A stretch of 64,000 nt of DNA from Aquabacterium humicola (GTDB taxonomy: Bacteria > Pseudomonadota > Gammaproteobacteria > Burkholderiales > Burkholderiaceae_C). The notes beneath the pieces were generated by a model. That model had not been told where the DNA came from. It worked only from the letters and a program-made list of their open reading frames with translations, and did not search any database. This document shows, piece by piece, positions 1 through 7,776 of this stretch (its first letter is position 1; the number at the start of each line of letters is the position of its first letter). The DNA is taken from the NCBI RefSeq assembly GCF_030167915.1, contig NZ_JARGNB010000008.1, positions 248,001 through 312,000 on the forward strand, in the 5' to 3' direction. The translations under genes were made by a program, and so were the position numbers.

Positions 1-88
1 GCCAGGCGCCGACGGACATCGCTCAGCTCTTGGGTTGTTGCGGAGGTTCCAAGCGAACACCGCGGAACCGGCTCTGCCGGGCCGCTGG

Positions 89-138
89 TGTTGCCCCCTT
101 GAGGGGGAGGCGGCCGCAGGCCGCTTCGGGGGTGGGCC
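89..138. repeat. G+C-rich intergenic hairpin repeat
   Basis: Two adjacent hairpins are visible: CCCCCT/AGGGGG arms at 94-107 and GCGGCC/GGCCGC arms at 110-124, followed by CTTCGGGGG. The element ends at the stop codon of the leftward binding-protein gene. From memory, short repeats of this make-up are common between genes in Burkholderiales. It could act as a weak terminator for that gene. Bases 1-88 hold no gene I can support. Confidence 0.55.
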
Positions 139-1344
139 TCATTTCCACGCCGGCTTGCTGGCCACCAGCGACGCCGTGGCGATGCTCTTCGGCCACACCA
201 CCTCGAACTCGCCGTTCTGCCACTGGCTCACCGCGCCCGGCGTCGCGACGTTCTCGCTGCCCTCGAAGCGGATCGGCCCCAGGATGGTCTTGTGCTCGGT
301 CTTCGCGATGTAGTCGCGCAGCGCCTTGCGATCCAGCCCCACCTTGGCAACGCCGGCCTGCAGGATCTCCAGCGACGCCCAGCAGGCGCCCGAGGCCCAG
401 CGGTCGGGCTCCTTGCCGGCGAACTTCTTCGTGTGCGCATCGAAGTAGGCCTTCGCGCCGGCGCTGGTCTTCGAGTTCCACGAGCCCATGCCGAGCACCC
501 CCTCGGCGCCGGCCGGCGTCATCACGTTGCGGTAGAGCTGGAACGCGGTGCCCACCGAGGCGTAGAAGAACTTCGGGTTGAAGCCGATCTCCTTGGCCTG
601 CTTGCTGGCGAGGATGGTGTCGGGCGGGTAGGTGAAGCCGATGAAGGCATCGGGCGCCTTGTCCTTGATGCTGCGCAGCACCGGGGCCAGGTCCTTGACA
701 CCGCCGGGGTAGCTCTTCTCCTCGACCAGGCTGATGCCGCTGCCGGCCAGCGCCACCTTCAGCGCGGCGTAGTTCTCCAGCCCGAACAGGTCGTCGACAT
801 AGATCACCGCGGCGGTCTTCGCGCCGTTGGCCTTCAGCATGTCGACCAGCGCGGTGGTCATCGGCGCCGGCTGCTGCAGCATCAGGAAGAAGTACGGCAG
901 CTTCATCTCGATCAGCTTCTTCGACAACGCGGTCGGCGCGATGAACGGGTAGCCGAAGCGGTTGGCCAGCGGCGCGACCGCGAAGTTCGCGTTCGAGCCC
1001 CAGGGCGGCAGGATCAGGTCGACCTTGTCGCTGCCCATCAGCTTCTCGTAGCTGCGCACGCAGGTCTCGATGTCGCTGCGGTCGTCGGAGCTCACCAGCT
1101 CGATCGGCCGCTTCTTGCCCTTGACGTCGAGGCCGCCGGCGGCATTCACCTGCTCGGCCCACAGCAGGTAGTTCGGTTCCTGGCTGACCTGCGCGCCGCC
1201 GGCCCAGGGGCCCGTGCGGGCGATCGCGTAGCCGATGCGCACGGCAGGTTCCGCGGCGCGCAGCACGGCGGGAAAGGCCAGGCCGGCGGCGAGCGCGGTC
1301 GCGGCGCGGCGGCGCGACGGGTTCGAGGGATGCGATGCAGCCAT
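139..1344 (-). CDS. ABC transporter substrate-binding protein, branched-chain amino acid (LivK) type
   Basis: A 401-residue periplasmic binding protein of the type 1 Leu/Ile/Val family (Peripla_BP_6-like). The N-terminus is basic (SRRRAATALAAG) and is followed by a hydrophobic stretch and an A-A-E cleavage region, so it is exported. The mature part opens with VRIGYAIARTGPWAGG, the usual ligand-binding first strand, and continues with an alternating alpha/beta pattern. The ATG at 1344 was preferred over an in-frame start at 1416 because GAAGGAG lies six to seven bases before it and the signal peptide then begins properly. No permease or ATPase genes adjoin it, so it is an orphan receptor here. 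It is divergent from an AraC regulator that may control it. The ligand is unknown; relatives bind amides, aromatic acids or amino acids. Confidence 0.85.
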   Translation of the reverse strand: MAASHPSNPSRRRAATALAAGLAFPAVLRAAEPAVRIGYAIARTGPWAGGAQVSQEPNYLLWAEQVNAAGGLDVKGKKRPIELVSSDDRSDIETCVRSYEKLMGSDKVDLILPPWGSNANFAVAPLANRFGYPFIAPTALSKKLIEMKLPYFFLMLQQPAPMTTALVDMLKANGAKTAAVIYVDDLFGLENYAALKVALAGSGISLVEEKSYPGGVKDLAPVLRSIKDKAPDAFIGFTYPPDTILASKQAKEIGFNPKFFYASVGTAFQLYRNVMTPAGAEGVLGMGSWNSKTSAGAKAYFDAHTKKFAGKEPDRWASGACWASLEILQAGVAKVGLDRKALRDYIAKTEHKTILGPIRFEGSENVATPGAVSQWQNGEFEVVWPKSIATASLVASKPAWK

Positions 1345-1535
1345 GGCGTCTCCTTCGTCGGTGTGTTGACGGGACAGATCGTAGGAACGACGGTTCGTCA
1401 CGTCTTGCCCGGCCATGCACGCCCGCTTGCCGTTTTGTGCACGCCGCCCCGAGCTTTCCCTAGCGGGTGACCACGGCTCGATGCGGCTTCCGATAATCCG
1501 CGCGGCTGCTGCAAGCCGTGCAGGGAGTCCACGCC

Positions 1536-2510
1536 ATGGCCATCACCACCGCGACGATGAGCACCGACGACGTCAGTGCGCGCGACAAGCTGCCGTACTG
1601 GCGCGACTGGGTCTGGAAGCTGTTCGGCGGGCTCGATTCCGACCTCTACGGCGACACGGTGTTCGACGGCCGCATCAGCACCACGCGCGCCGGCCCGGTG
1701 GTGCTGACGCGGCTGGAATCCGGCCGCCACCGCGTGATGCGCACGCAGTCGCTGGTGCGGCGCAGCGAAGAGGGCTACCTCAAGATCGTCGCGCCGCAGC
1801 GCGGCTGCGCCGGCGTCGAGCAGTTCGGCCGCCAGGCCTGGGTCGGGCCCGGCGAATGGAGCCTCTACGACACCACCCAGACCTACGCGGTTGCCAATCC
1901 CGAGCCGGTGGAGCACCTGATCGTGATGGTGCCCAAGGCCGACCTGGCCGAGCGCGGGCTCAACCTGACGGAACTGGTCGCGCGGCCGCTGGGTGGCGGC
2001 CACGGCATCGCGCGGCTCGCGCTGCAGACCATGCGCAGCGCCTACCAGGAACTGCCGGACATGGGCGACGAGGCCGCACGCGGCGTCGGCGCGGCGATCA
2101 CCCAGCTGGTGCACCTGTCGCTGCTGGACCTGGCCGGCCACGGCACCGCGCTGACGCAGCGCGAGGCGCTGCGCGACCGCATCAAGCAACTGGTCGCGCA
2201 CCGGCTCGGCGATCCGTCGCTCGGCGTCGAGGACATCGCGCTCGCGCTGCGCTGCAGCCGGCGCCAGCTGTACAACGCCTTCGCCGACGAACCCGAGGGC
2301 GTGGCGGGTTATCTGCTGCGCGAGCGCCTGGAGGCGGTGCGGCGCGACCTGGCCGATCCGGCGCAGATGGGGCGATCGATCACCGACATCGCGCTGGATC
2401 GCGGCTTCAACAGCCTGCCGCATTTCAGCCGCGTTTTCGCGCAACGCTTCGGCGTGCCGCCGAGCGTGTATCGGCGGGAGGGTTACGGCCAGGCGGTGCT
2501 CGTGCGCTGA
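1536..2510 (+). CDS. AraC family transcriptional regulator
   Basis: A 324-residue regulator with an N-terminal AraC-binding-like cupin region (about residues 15-190, including WVGPGEWSLYDTTQTY) and a C-terminal double helix-turn-helix (about 225-318, including IALALRCSRRQLYNAF and ITDIALDRGFNSLPHFSRVFAQRFGV in pieces). The second HTH keeps the family signature of G-F, then SRVF, then G-P-P-S-V-Y-R. The ATG at 1536 follows AGGGAG with a suitable spacer; an in-frame start at 1518 has no such site. It is divergent from the orphan binding-protein gene at 139-1344, with about 190 bases between the two starts, so that gene is the most likely target. The inducer cannot be inferred. Confidence 0.85.
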   Translation: MAITTATMSTDDVSARDKLPYWRDWVWKLFGGLDSDLYGDTVFDGRISTTRAGPVVLTRLESGRHRVMRTQSLVRRSEEGYLKIVAPQRGCAGVEQFGRQAWVGPGEWSLYDTTQTYAVANPEPVEHLIVMVPKADLAERGLNLTELVARPLGGGHGIARLALQTMRSAYQELPDMGDEAARGVGAAITQLVHLSLLDLAGHGTALTQREALRDRIKQLVAHRLGDPSLGVEDIALALRCSRRQLYNAFADEPEGVAGYLLRERLEAVRRDLADPAQMGRSITDIALDRGFNSLPHFSRVFAQRFGVPPSVYRREGYGQAVLVR

Positions 2511-2576
2511 CAGCGCCGCCTGGCGGCGGTGCTTGTGCGCTGATGCGCCGATCCGCCCGCCGCGTCGGCCGGCGGG

Positions 2577-2789
2577 TCAGTCCCGCAGCTTCTTGCCGAT
2601 GATCTCGACCGTCTGGACCATGCGGTGACCGACGATCACCACCTGCTGGGCCACCTGGTCGCTGGCGCGCGCCAGCATGTGGTAGGCCCCGTCGCGACCG
2701 CCGAGATGCGTGATCCCGAGCAGCATGAGGAAGGTGATCGCGATCGCCGAGCCGACGGCGAGCGGATGCGTGTAGAAGCGCCTGAACAT
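2577..2789 (-). CDS. small single-pass membrane protein, VVIVGHR family
   Basis: A 70-residue protein starting MFRRFYTHPLAVG, with one hydrophobic helix (about residues 11-27) and an amphipathic C-terminus carrying VVIVGHR and then VEIIGKK. The ATG is preceded by GGAGG. It resembles the 61-residue product of 23880-24065: both begin MF(R/K), have T and A-G positions before the helix, LAR in the middle and VVIVG(K/H)R near the end. Both genes also have a TGTCGC-N17-TA(T/C)AGT promoter. The frame continues upstream without a credible start. I do not recognise a named family; this is an expressed-looking conserved small protein of unknown role, possibly in the inner membrane. Confidence 0.7.
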   Translation of the reverse strand: MFRRFYTHPLAVGSAIAITFLMLLGITHLGGRDGAYHMLARASDQVAQQVVIVGHRMVQTVEIIGKKLRD

Positions 2790-2826
2790 GGCAGCCTCCG
2801 TCGAGGGAAAGCCCCCTCTGGGGAGG

Positions 2827-2855
2827 ACTATAGGCCTGTCATGCGCTTTGCGACA
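2827..2855 (-). promoter_or_regulatory. putative sigma-70 promoter of the small membrane protein gene
   Basis: On the minus strand, TGTCGC (2855-2850) and TATAGT (2832-2827) are separated by exactly 17 bases and lie 38 bases before the ATG at 2789. The same arrangement, TGTCGC-N17-TACAGT, precedes the paralogous gene at 23880-24065. This is a sequence reading only, without transcript data. Confidence 0.5.
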
Positions 2856-2958
2856 GTGCTGCGGCGCGGGCGAGCGGAAGCGGCTTTGACGCAGCGCATG
2901 GCGGCGCGCGCGTGCGCGCCGGGCACGGCGGTGGTGTCGGCGCGGTCCCTGCGTGCGC

Positions 2959-4518
2959 TCAGCGCGCGAACAGCCCCTGGTGCTGCTCGCGCAGCAGGTT
3001 CTTCTGCACCTTGCCCATCGCATTGCGCGGCAGCTCGGGCTCGACGAAGACCTGTTTGGGCACCTTGAAGTTGGCGATGCGGCCCTTCAGCGCGCCGACG
3101 ATGGCCGCGGGATCCAAGGTCGCGCCCGGCTTGGGCACGACGACCGCGATCACGCCTTCGCCGAAGTCCGGATGCGGCAGGCCGACCACCGCCGATTCGG
3201 CGACGCCGGGCATCTCGTTGATGAAGCCCTCGATCTCGGCCGGATAGACGTTGTAGCCGCCGCTGATGATCAGGTCCTTGCTGCGGCCGACGATGCTCAG
3301 GTACCCGCGCTCGTCGAAGCGGCCGACGTCGCCGGTCTTGAACCAGCCGTCGGCGGTGAACTCTTCCTTGGTCTTCTCCGGCATGCGCCAGTAGCCGGAG
3401 AAGACGTTCGGGCCGGTGACCTCGATGCCGCCGATCTCGCCCGTGGGCAGCGTCGCACCGGGCTTGGCGGGATCCGCGATGCGCACGCTGACGCCCGGCA
3501 GCGGGAAGCCCACGGTGCCGGCGCGGCGCTCGCCCTCGACCGCGTGGTACGGGTTCGAGCTCAGCATCACCGTCTCGCTCATGCCGTAGCGCTCGAGGAT
3601 GGTGTGGCCGGTGCGTTCGCGCCACGCGTCGAAGGTCTCGGGCAGCAGCGGTGCCGAACCGGCGATGAACAGGCGCATCGAGCGGCAGACCTCGCGGTTC
3701 AGCCGCTCGTCGGCCAGCATGCGCACATACAGCGTCGGCACGCCCATGAACACCGTGGCCTCGGGCAGCCGGCTGATCACCGCCGCCGGGTCGAAGCGGT
3801 TGAACCAGATCATCCGGCTGCCGTTGAGCAGCGCGCCGTGCGAGGCGACGAAGAGGCCGTGCACATGGAAGATCGGCAGCGCGTGGATCAGCACGTCGCC
3901 TGGTTTCCAGCCCCAGTAGGCCTGCAGGGTGCGCGCGTTCGACAGCAGGTTGCCGTGGCTCAGCATCGCCCCCTTGCTGCGCCCGGTGGTGCCGCTGGTG
4001 TAGAGGATCGCCGCCAGCTCGTCGGCCTGCCGGTCCACCGGCTTGTGCTGGTCGCTGCAGTGCGATGCCCGTTCGAGCAGGCTGCCCGAGCGGTCGTCGC
4101 CCAGCGTGAAGACATGGCTGACGCCGGCCTTGAAGGCGATGCGGCTGACCCACGCGAAGTTCTTCGGCGTGCACACCACCACCGCCGGCTCGGCGTTGCC
4201 GATGAAGTACTCGATCTCGGCCGCCTGGTAGGCGGTGTTCAGCGGCAGGAAGACATGGCCGGCGCGCAGCACCGCCAGGTACAGCATCAGCGCCTCGACG
4301 CTCTTGTCGACCTGCACCGCGATGCGCGTGCTCGCGGGCAGGTCCAGCCCCTTCAGCAGGTTGGCGAGCATCGCGGTGCCGCGCTCCAGGTCGCGCCAGG
4401 TGTAGTGCGCCGGCGTGAAGGGCTGGCCGGCGGGGCCGTCGGCCGTCTCGATCGCCACCGTGTCGAGGTCGGCGGGGAACGCGGCGCGCAGCGCCGAGAA
4501 GAGGTTCTGGTCGTTCAT
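2959..4518 (-). CDS. matB: malonyl-CoA synthetase (malonate--CoA ligase)
   Basis: A 519-residue member of the ANL (acyl/aryl-CoA ligase) superfamily that activates malonate with ATP and CoA to malonyl-CoA in the cytoplasm. It follows rhizobial MatB closely over its length as I recall that sequence: ILYTSGTTGRSKGAMLSHGN (P-loop about 171-190), the ALPIFH(V)HGLF stretch, LFIAGSAPLL, ERYGMSET, and a C-terminal PRNAMGKVQKN with the adenylation lysine near residue 503. It is last of the operon matR-matA-Bug-matB, 19 bases after the binding-protein stop. Neighbouring malonyl-CoA decarboxylase makes the malonate assignment strong; a general short-chain acyl-CoA synthetase is the alternative. Confidence 0.93.
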   Translation of the reverse strand: MNDQNLFSALRAAFPADLDTVAIETADGPAGQPFTPAHYTWRDLERGTAMLANLLKGLDLPASTRIAVQVDKSVEALMLYLAVLRAGHVFLPLNTAYQAAEIEYFIGNAEPAVVVCTPKNFAWVSRIAFKAGVSHVFTLGDDRSGSLLERASHCSDQHKPVDRQADELAAILYTSGTTGRSKGAMLSHGNLLSNARTLQAYWGWKPGDVLIHALPIFHVHGLFVASHGALLNGSRMIWFNRFDPAAVISRLPEATVFMGVPTLYVRMLADERLNREVCRSMRLFIAGSAPLLPETFDAWRERTGHTILERYGMSETVMLSSNPYHAVEGERRAGTVGFPLPGVSVRIADPAKPGATLPTGEIGGIEVTGPNVFSGYWRMPEKTKEEFTADGWFKTGDVGRFDERGYLSIVGRSKDLIISGGYNVYPAEIEGFINEMPGVAESAVVGLPHPDFGEGVIAVVVPKPGATLDPAAIVGALKGRIANFKVPKQVFVEPELPRNAMGKVQKNLLREQHQGLFAR

Positions 4519-4537
4519 GTCGTGGTGCCGCTGGATC

Positions 4538-5530
4538 TCAGTCGAGTTTCGCGCCGGAGCTCTTCACGACTTCATGCCAGCGCTTGACCTCGCTGGAGAC
4601 GAACTTGCCGAAGTCCGGTCCCCAGCTGTTCGGCGGGTTCGCGCCCAGGCCGGCCCAGGTGGCCTTCAGCTCGTCGGAGTTCAGCGCCTTCTTCATCTCG
4701 GCGATCATCGCGTCGACCGCCTCCTTCGGCGTGTTCTTCGGCGCCCACAGGCCGTACCAGGTCGCGACCTGGTAGGTCGGCACGCCGCCCTCGGCCGCGG
4801 TGGGCAGGTCCGGGAAGCCGGGCGCGCGCTTGTCCGACGCGACCGCGATCGCCTTGATGCGGCCGCCCTTGATGTGGCTGGCCGACGAGCCCAGGCCGTC
4901 GAACATCATGTCGACCTGGCCGGCGATCAGGTCCTGCAGCGCCGGGCCGGCGCCGCGGTACGGGATGTGGGTGACGAAGGTCTTGGTCTGCAGCTTGAAC
5001 AGCTCGCCGGCCAGGTGGTGCGAGGTGCCGTTGCCGGCCGAGCCGTAGTTGACCTTGCCGGGGTTCTTGCGCAGGTGCTCCAGCAGGCCCTTCAGGTCGT
5101 TGACCGGCAGCCGCTGCGGATGCACGACGATCACCTGCGGCACGCTGGCGATCAGGCCCACCGGCACGAAGTCGGTCTCCAGCTGGTAGTCGAGCTTCGG
5201 GTACATCGACGGGGCGATCGCGTGGTGGACCGCGCCCATGAAGAAGGTGTAGCCGTCGGGCGCCGCGCGCGACGCGAGGCTGGCGCCCACCGTGCCGCCG
5301 GCGCCGCCCTTGTTGTCGATGATGAACTGCTTGCCGGCGTTCTTCGACATCATCGCGAACAGCGGCCGCGCGAAGGCGTCGGTGCCGCCGCCGGCGGGGA
5401 AGGGCACGACGATGGTCACCGGCTTGACCGGCCAGGCCTGCGCGAGCGCGGAGCCCATCGGCAGCGCGGCCAGGCTGGCAGCAGCGGCGGCGCACAACAG
5501 ATGGCGACGGGCGGAAGATCGAGCAGTCAT
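4538..5530 (-). CDS. Bug/TctC family tricarboxylate-type substrate-binding protein (probable malonate receptor)
   Basis: A 330-residue exported binding protein of the tripartite tricarboxylate transporter receptor family. A signal peptide spans about residues 1-30 (ending ALAQAWPVK). The typical start of the mature protein follows: KPVTIVVPFPAGGGTDAFARP. GG-AGGTVGAS and the IPYRGAGPALQDLIAGQVDMMFD region are standard Bug features. It sits between matA and matB in one operon, which points to malonate or a related dicarboxylate as ligand. No TctA or TctB membrane genes are present here, as is common for Bug proteins in Burkholderiales, so it may borrow a transporter encoded elsewhere or act as a sensor. 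The ATG at 5530 is preceded by GGAGACACC. Confidence 0.88.
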   Translation of the reverse strand: MTARSSARRHLLCAAAAASLAALPMGSALAQAWPVKPVTIVVPFPAGGGTDAFARPLFAMMSKNAGKQFIIDNKGGAGGTVGASLASRAAPDGYTFFMGAVHHAIAPSMYPKLDYQLETDFVPVGLIASVPQVIVVHPQRLPVNDLKGLLEHLRKNPGKVNYGSAGNGTSHHLAGELFKLQTKTFVTHIPYRGAGPALQDLIAGQVDMMFDGLGSSASHIKGGRIKAIAVASDKRAPGFPDLPTAAEGGVPTYQVATWYGLWAPKNTPKEAVDAMIAEMKKALNSDELKATWAGLGANPPNSWGPDFGKFVSSEVKRWHEVVKSSGAKLD

Positions 5531-5572
5531 GGTGTCTCCGTTGTGAAGTGTTGTCGGGAACGTAAGGGGCCG

Positions 5573-6877
5573 TCAGAGCAGTGATCCGACGGCGCGGGAA
5601 TGCACGACGCGGCCATGCACGAAGCGGTCGTGGCAGGTCTCGATGCGGGCCAGGTCGTAGAGGTAGTTGACCATCAGGCCGGCGGATTGTTTCAAGCCCT
5701 TGGCCGACAGGTTGGCGCGCGGGTTCAGGCGCTCCAGCCGCGCGCCGTTGTCGAGGTGGAAGCGCGCCACCGGATCGCCCTGCGGCAGGGGCGAGGCATG
5801 CACCAGGTAGTGCGCGGCCAGCGTCATCAGCGCGGCCTGGCCGTCGTCGTTCAGCGCGTCGAGGCCGGCCGTGGTGGTGATCGCATGCAGGTCGTCGCCG
5901 GCGGCGGCGCGCAGCGCGGCCAGCGTCTGCGCGGCGGCCGCGGCCGCCGGCGCGGGCAGTGCGGCAAACGTGTCCTTGGACTTCTGCAGCCAGGCCATCA
6001 GGCCGGGAATCGGCGACAGCGTGCAGAAGGTCTTCAGCTGCGGCAGCTCGCGCTTGAGCTCATCGGCGACGCGCTTGATCAGGAAGTTGCCCAGCGACAC
6101 GCCGCGCAGGCCCGGCTGGCAGTTGCTGATCGAATAGAAGACCGCCACCTTGAACTGCGAAGGCTCCAGCGGCGCCGACTTCTTGTCGATCAGCGGCGCC
6201 ACCGCCGCGGCCATCTCCGGCACCAGCGCCACCTCGACGAAGATCAGCGGCTCGTCCGGCAGCTGCGGATGGAAGAACGCGAAGCAGCGGCGATCGGGCT
6301 GCAGGCGGCGGCGCAGGTCGTCCCAGCCGTCGATCTCGTGCACCGCCTCGTGCCGGATGATCTGCTCCAGCAGCTGCGCCGGCGAGTTCCAGTCCACCCG
6401 CTTCATCTGCAGGAAGCCCGGGTTGAACCAGCTCGACAGCAGGTGCAGCAAGTCGTTCTCGACGCTGGCCAGCGCGCGCTGCTTCGGTAGGCGCTCGAGC
6501 AGCGCGCGGCGCAGCCGCACGATCGCGCGCGTGCCGCCCGGCGCGCGGTTCAGGCGCCGGAACAGCTCCTGGCGCGGCGGCTCGGCGGCCTGCGTCAGCT
6601 GCAGCAGGCGCTGCGGATCGGTCGGCGTCTGCGCATAGGCCTGCGCCGCGGCGAGCACCTGCTGCACGTCGGGGCCGAAGTCCTGGGCCAGGTGCTCGAA
6701 GAAGCCCAGGCGCTGCTCGTCGGTCAGGTGGTCGAGCTCGCCGACGATGTCCGTGGCGATGGCCGGGCTGTTGGCCTCGCCGCGCTCGGAGAGCAGGCGC
6801 CGGCAGTCGCCGAGCAGCGCGCGCACCGCACGTTCGCTCTGCACGCGCCGCGCGGCGGTTCGCAGTTGTTCAAGCAT
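5573..6877 (-). CDS. matA: malonyl-CoA decarboxylase
   Basis: A 434-residue cytoplasmic enzyme that decarboxylates malonyl-CoA to acetyl-CoA. It has the two-part family build: an all-helical N-terminal region (about 1-170) and a GNAT-like catalytic region. Recognisable family motifs are FFHPQLPDEPLIFVEVAL, the FYSISNCQPGLRGVSLGNF stretch holding the catalytic serine region, LKTFCTLSPIPGL, and FHLDNGARLERLN holding the catalytic histidine. Its first eight bases overlap the end of the GntR gene, so translation is coupled. With MatB it converts malonate to acetyl-CoA. The length matches bacterial members. Confidence 0.94.
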   Translation of the reverse strand: MLEQLRTAARRVQSERAVRALLGDCRRLLSERGEANSPAIATDIVGELDHLTDEQRLGFFEHLAQDFGPDVQQVLAAAQAYAQTPTDPQRLLQLTQAAEPPRQELFRRLNRAPGGTRAIVRLRRALLERLPKQRALASVENDLLHLLSSWFNPGFLQMKRVDWNSPAQLLEQIIRHEAVHEIDGWDDLRRRLQPDRRCFAFFHPQLPDEPLIFVEVALVPEMAAAVAPLIDKKSAPLEPSQFKVAVFYSISNCQPGLRGVSLGNFLIKRVADELKRELPQLKTFCTLSPIPGLMAWLQKSKDTFAALPAPAAAAAAQTLAALRAAAGDDLHAITTTAGLDALNDDGQAALMTLAAHYLVHASPLPQGDPVARFHLDNGARLERLNPRANLSAKGLKQSAGLMVNYLYDLARIETCHDRFVHGRVVHSRAVGSLL

Positions 6878-7568
6878 GCTCTTTGCGTCCCTTTCGTGGC
6901 CGAGCCTGCTCGCTGCGTTGCAGCGCCTTCAGGGCGGCGAGCTGCGCCATCAGGTGGTCGTGCATCGCGCGCTCGGCGCGTGCGGCGTCGCGCTGCTCGA
7001 TGGCGTCGAGCAGCACGCGGTGTTCGTTCAGCGAGGCGGCCAGGCGTCCGTCGAGCTTGAGCTGGCGGCCGCGCCACAGCCGCATGAAGCGCCGCAGGTC
7101 GCCGGCGACGCGGTCCAGCCAGCGGTTCGCGGCCAGGCGCTGCACGGTGGAGTGGAAATCGTGGTTGGCGCGGTAATAACCGTCGATGTCCCCGGCCGCG
7201 GCATGGCGCTCGAGCGCCTCGTGCAGCCGGCGCAGGTGCAGCAGATCGTCATCGGTGGCGCGCTCGGTGGCTTCGAGCGCGCAGCGGCCCTCGAGCATCG
7301 CCATCACCGGGAACAGCTGCTCGGCATCGGCATCGGTCAGCTCGATCACGCGGCAGCCGCGCCGCGGCACCAGCTCGACGAGGCCCTCGGCCGCCAGCAC
7401 CTTCAGCGCCTCGCGCAGCGGCGTGCGGCTGATCTGCCAGGCCGCCGCGAGCTTGAGCTCGTCGATGTACTCGCCCGGGGCCAGCTCGCGCTCGAAGACC
7501 ATCGTGCGCAGCCGGGCGGCGACGCCGTCGTGCAGCGAGGTGCCGCGCAGGGGGACCGGTTCGACCAT
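6870..7568 (-). CDS. matR: GntR family (FCD domain) regulator of malonate catabolism
   Basis: A 232-residue regulator. The winged HTH (about residues 8-75) shows the GntR signature LKLAAAWQISRTPLREALKVL and VELVPRRGCRV. The helical FCD effector domain follows (about 85-215), with the metal-site residues expected in the D-x-x-F-H, E-H and H-D-H positions. The ATG at 7568 was chosen; an in-frame TTG at 7604 would place the N-terminus over the likely operator. It overlaps matA by eight bases and heads the operon. By analogy with MatR of Rhizobium it probably represses mat genes and is released by malonate. Confidence 0.85.
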   Translation of the reverse strand: MVEPVPLRGTSLHDGVAARLRTMVFERELAPGEYIDELKLAAAWQISRTPLREALKVLAAEGLVELVPRRGCRVIELTDADAEQLFPVMAMLEGRCALEATERATDDDLLHLRRLHEALERHAAAGDIDGYYRANHDFHSTVQRLAANRWLDRVAGDLRRFMRLWRGRQLKLDGRLAASLNEHRVLLDAIEQRDAARAERAMHDHLMAQLAALKALQRSEQARPRKGRKEHA

Positions 7569-7579
7569 GCGGCGCACTG

Positions 7580-7600
7580 TAATCCTGTAATTACGTGATG
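7580..7600. promoter_or_regulatory. candidate MatR operator
   Basis: The palindrome GTAATTAC (7587-7594) lies 19 bases before the matR ATG, with a second GTAAT half reading TGTAATCC at 7579-7585 (as ACTGTAATCC). FadR-subfamily GntR proteins bind short A/T-centred palindromes, so this is a reasonable autoregulatory site. The rest of the gap to ydcS (to 7776) has no other clear feature. Confidence 0.4.
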
Positions 7601-7776
7601 ACAAGAAAACTTCTGCGCATCGAGGGGCGCGAATCGGCGGCCAGTCGTTCTGATTCCGCTAGGGCTTACCCCAGGTATCTCGAAAAGAGAGAGCTCGCCG
7701 GCGTTCGATTGCATTTCACAGGGGCCCGGCCCGCGCCGGAAGATCCGCGCCTCGCGCCACCAGCCGGAGAACGCTC

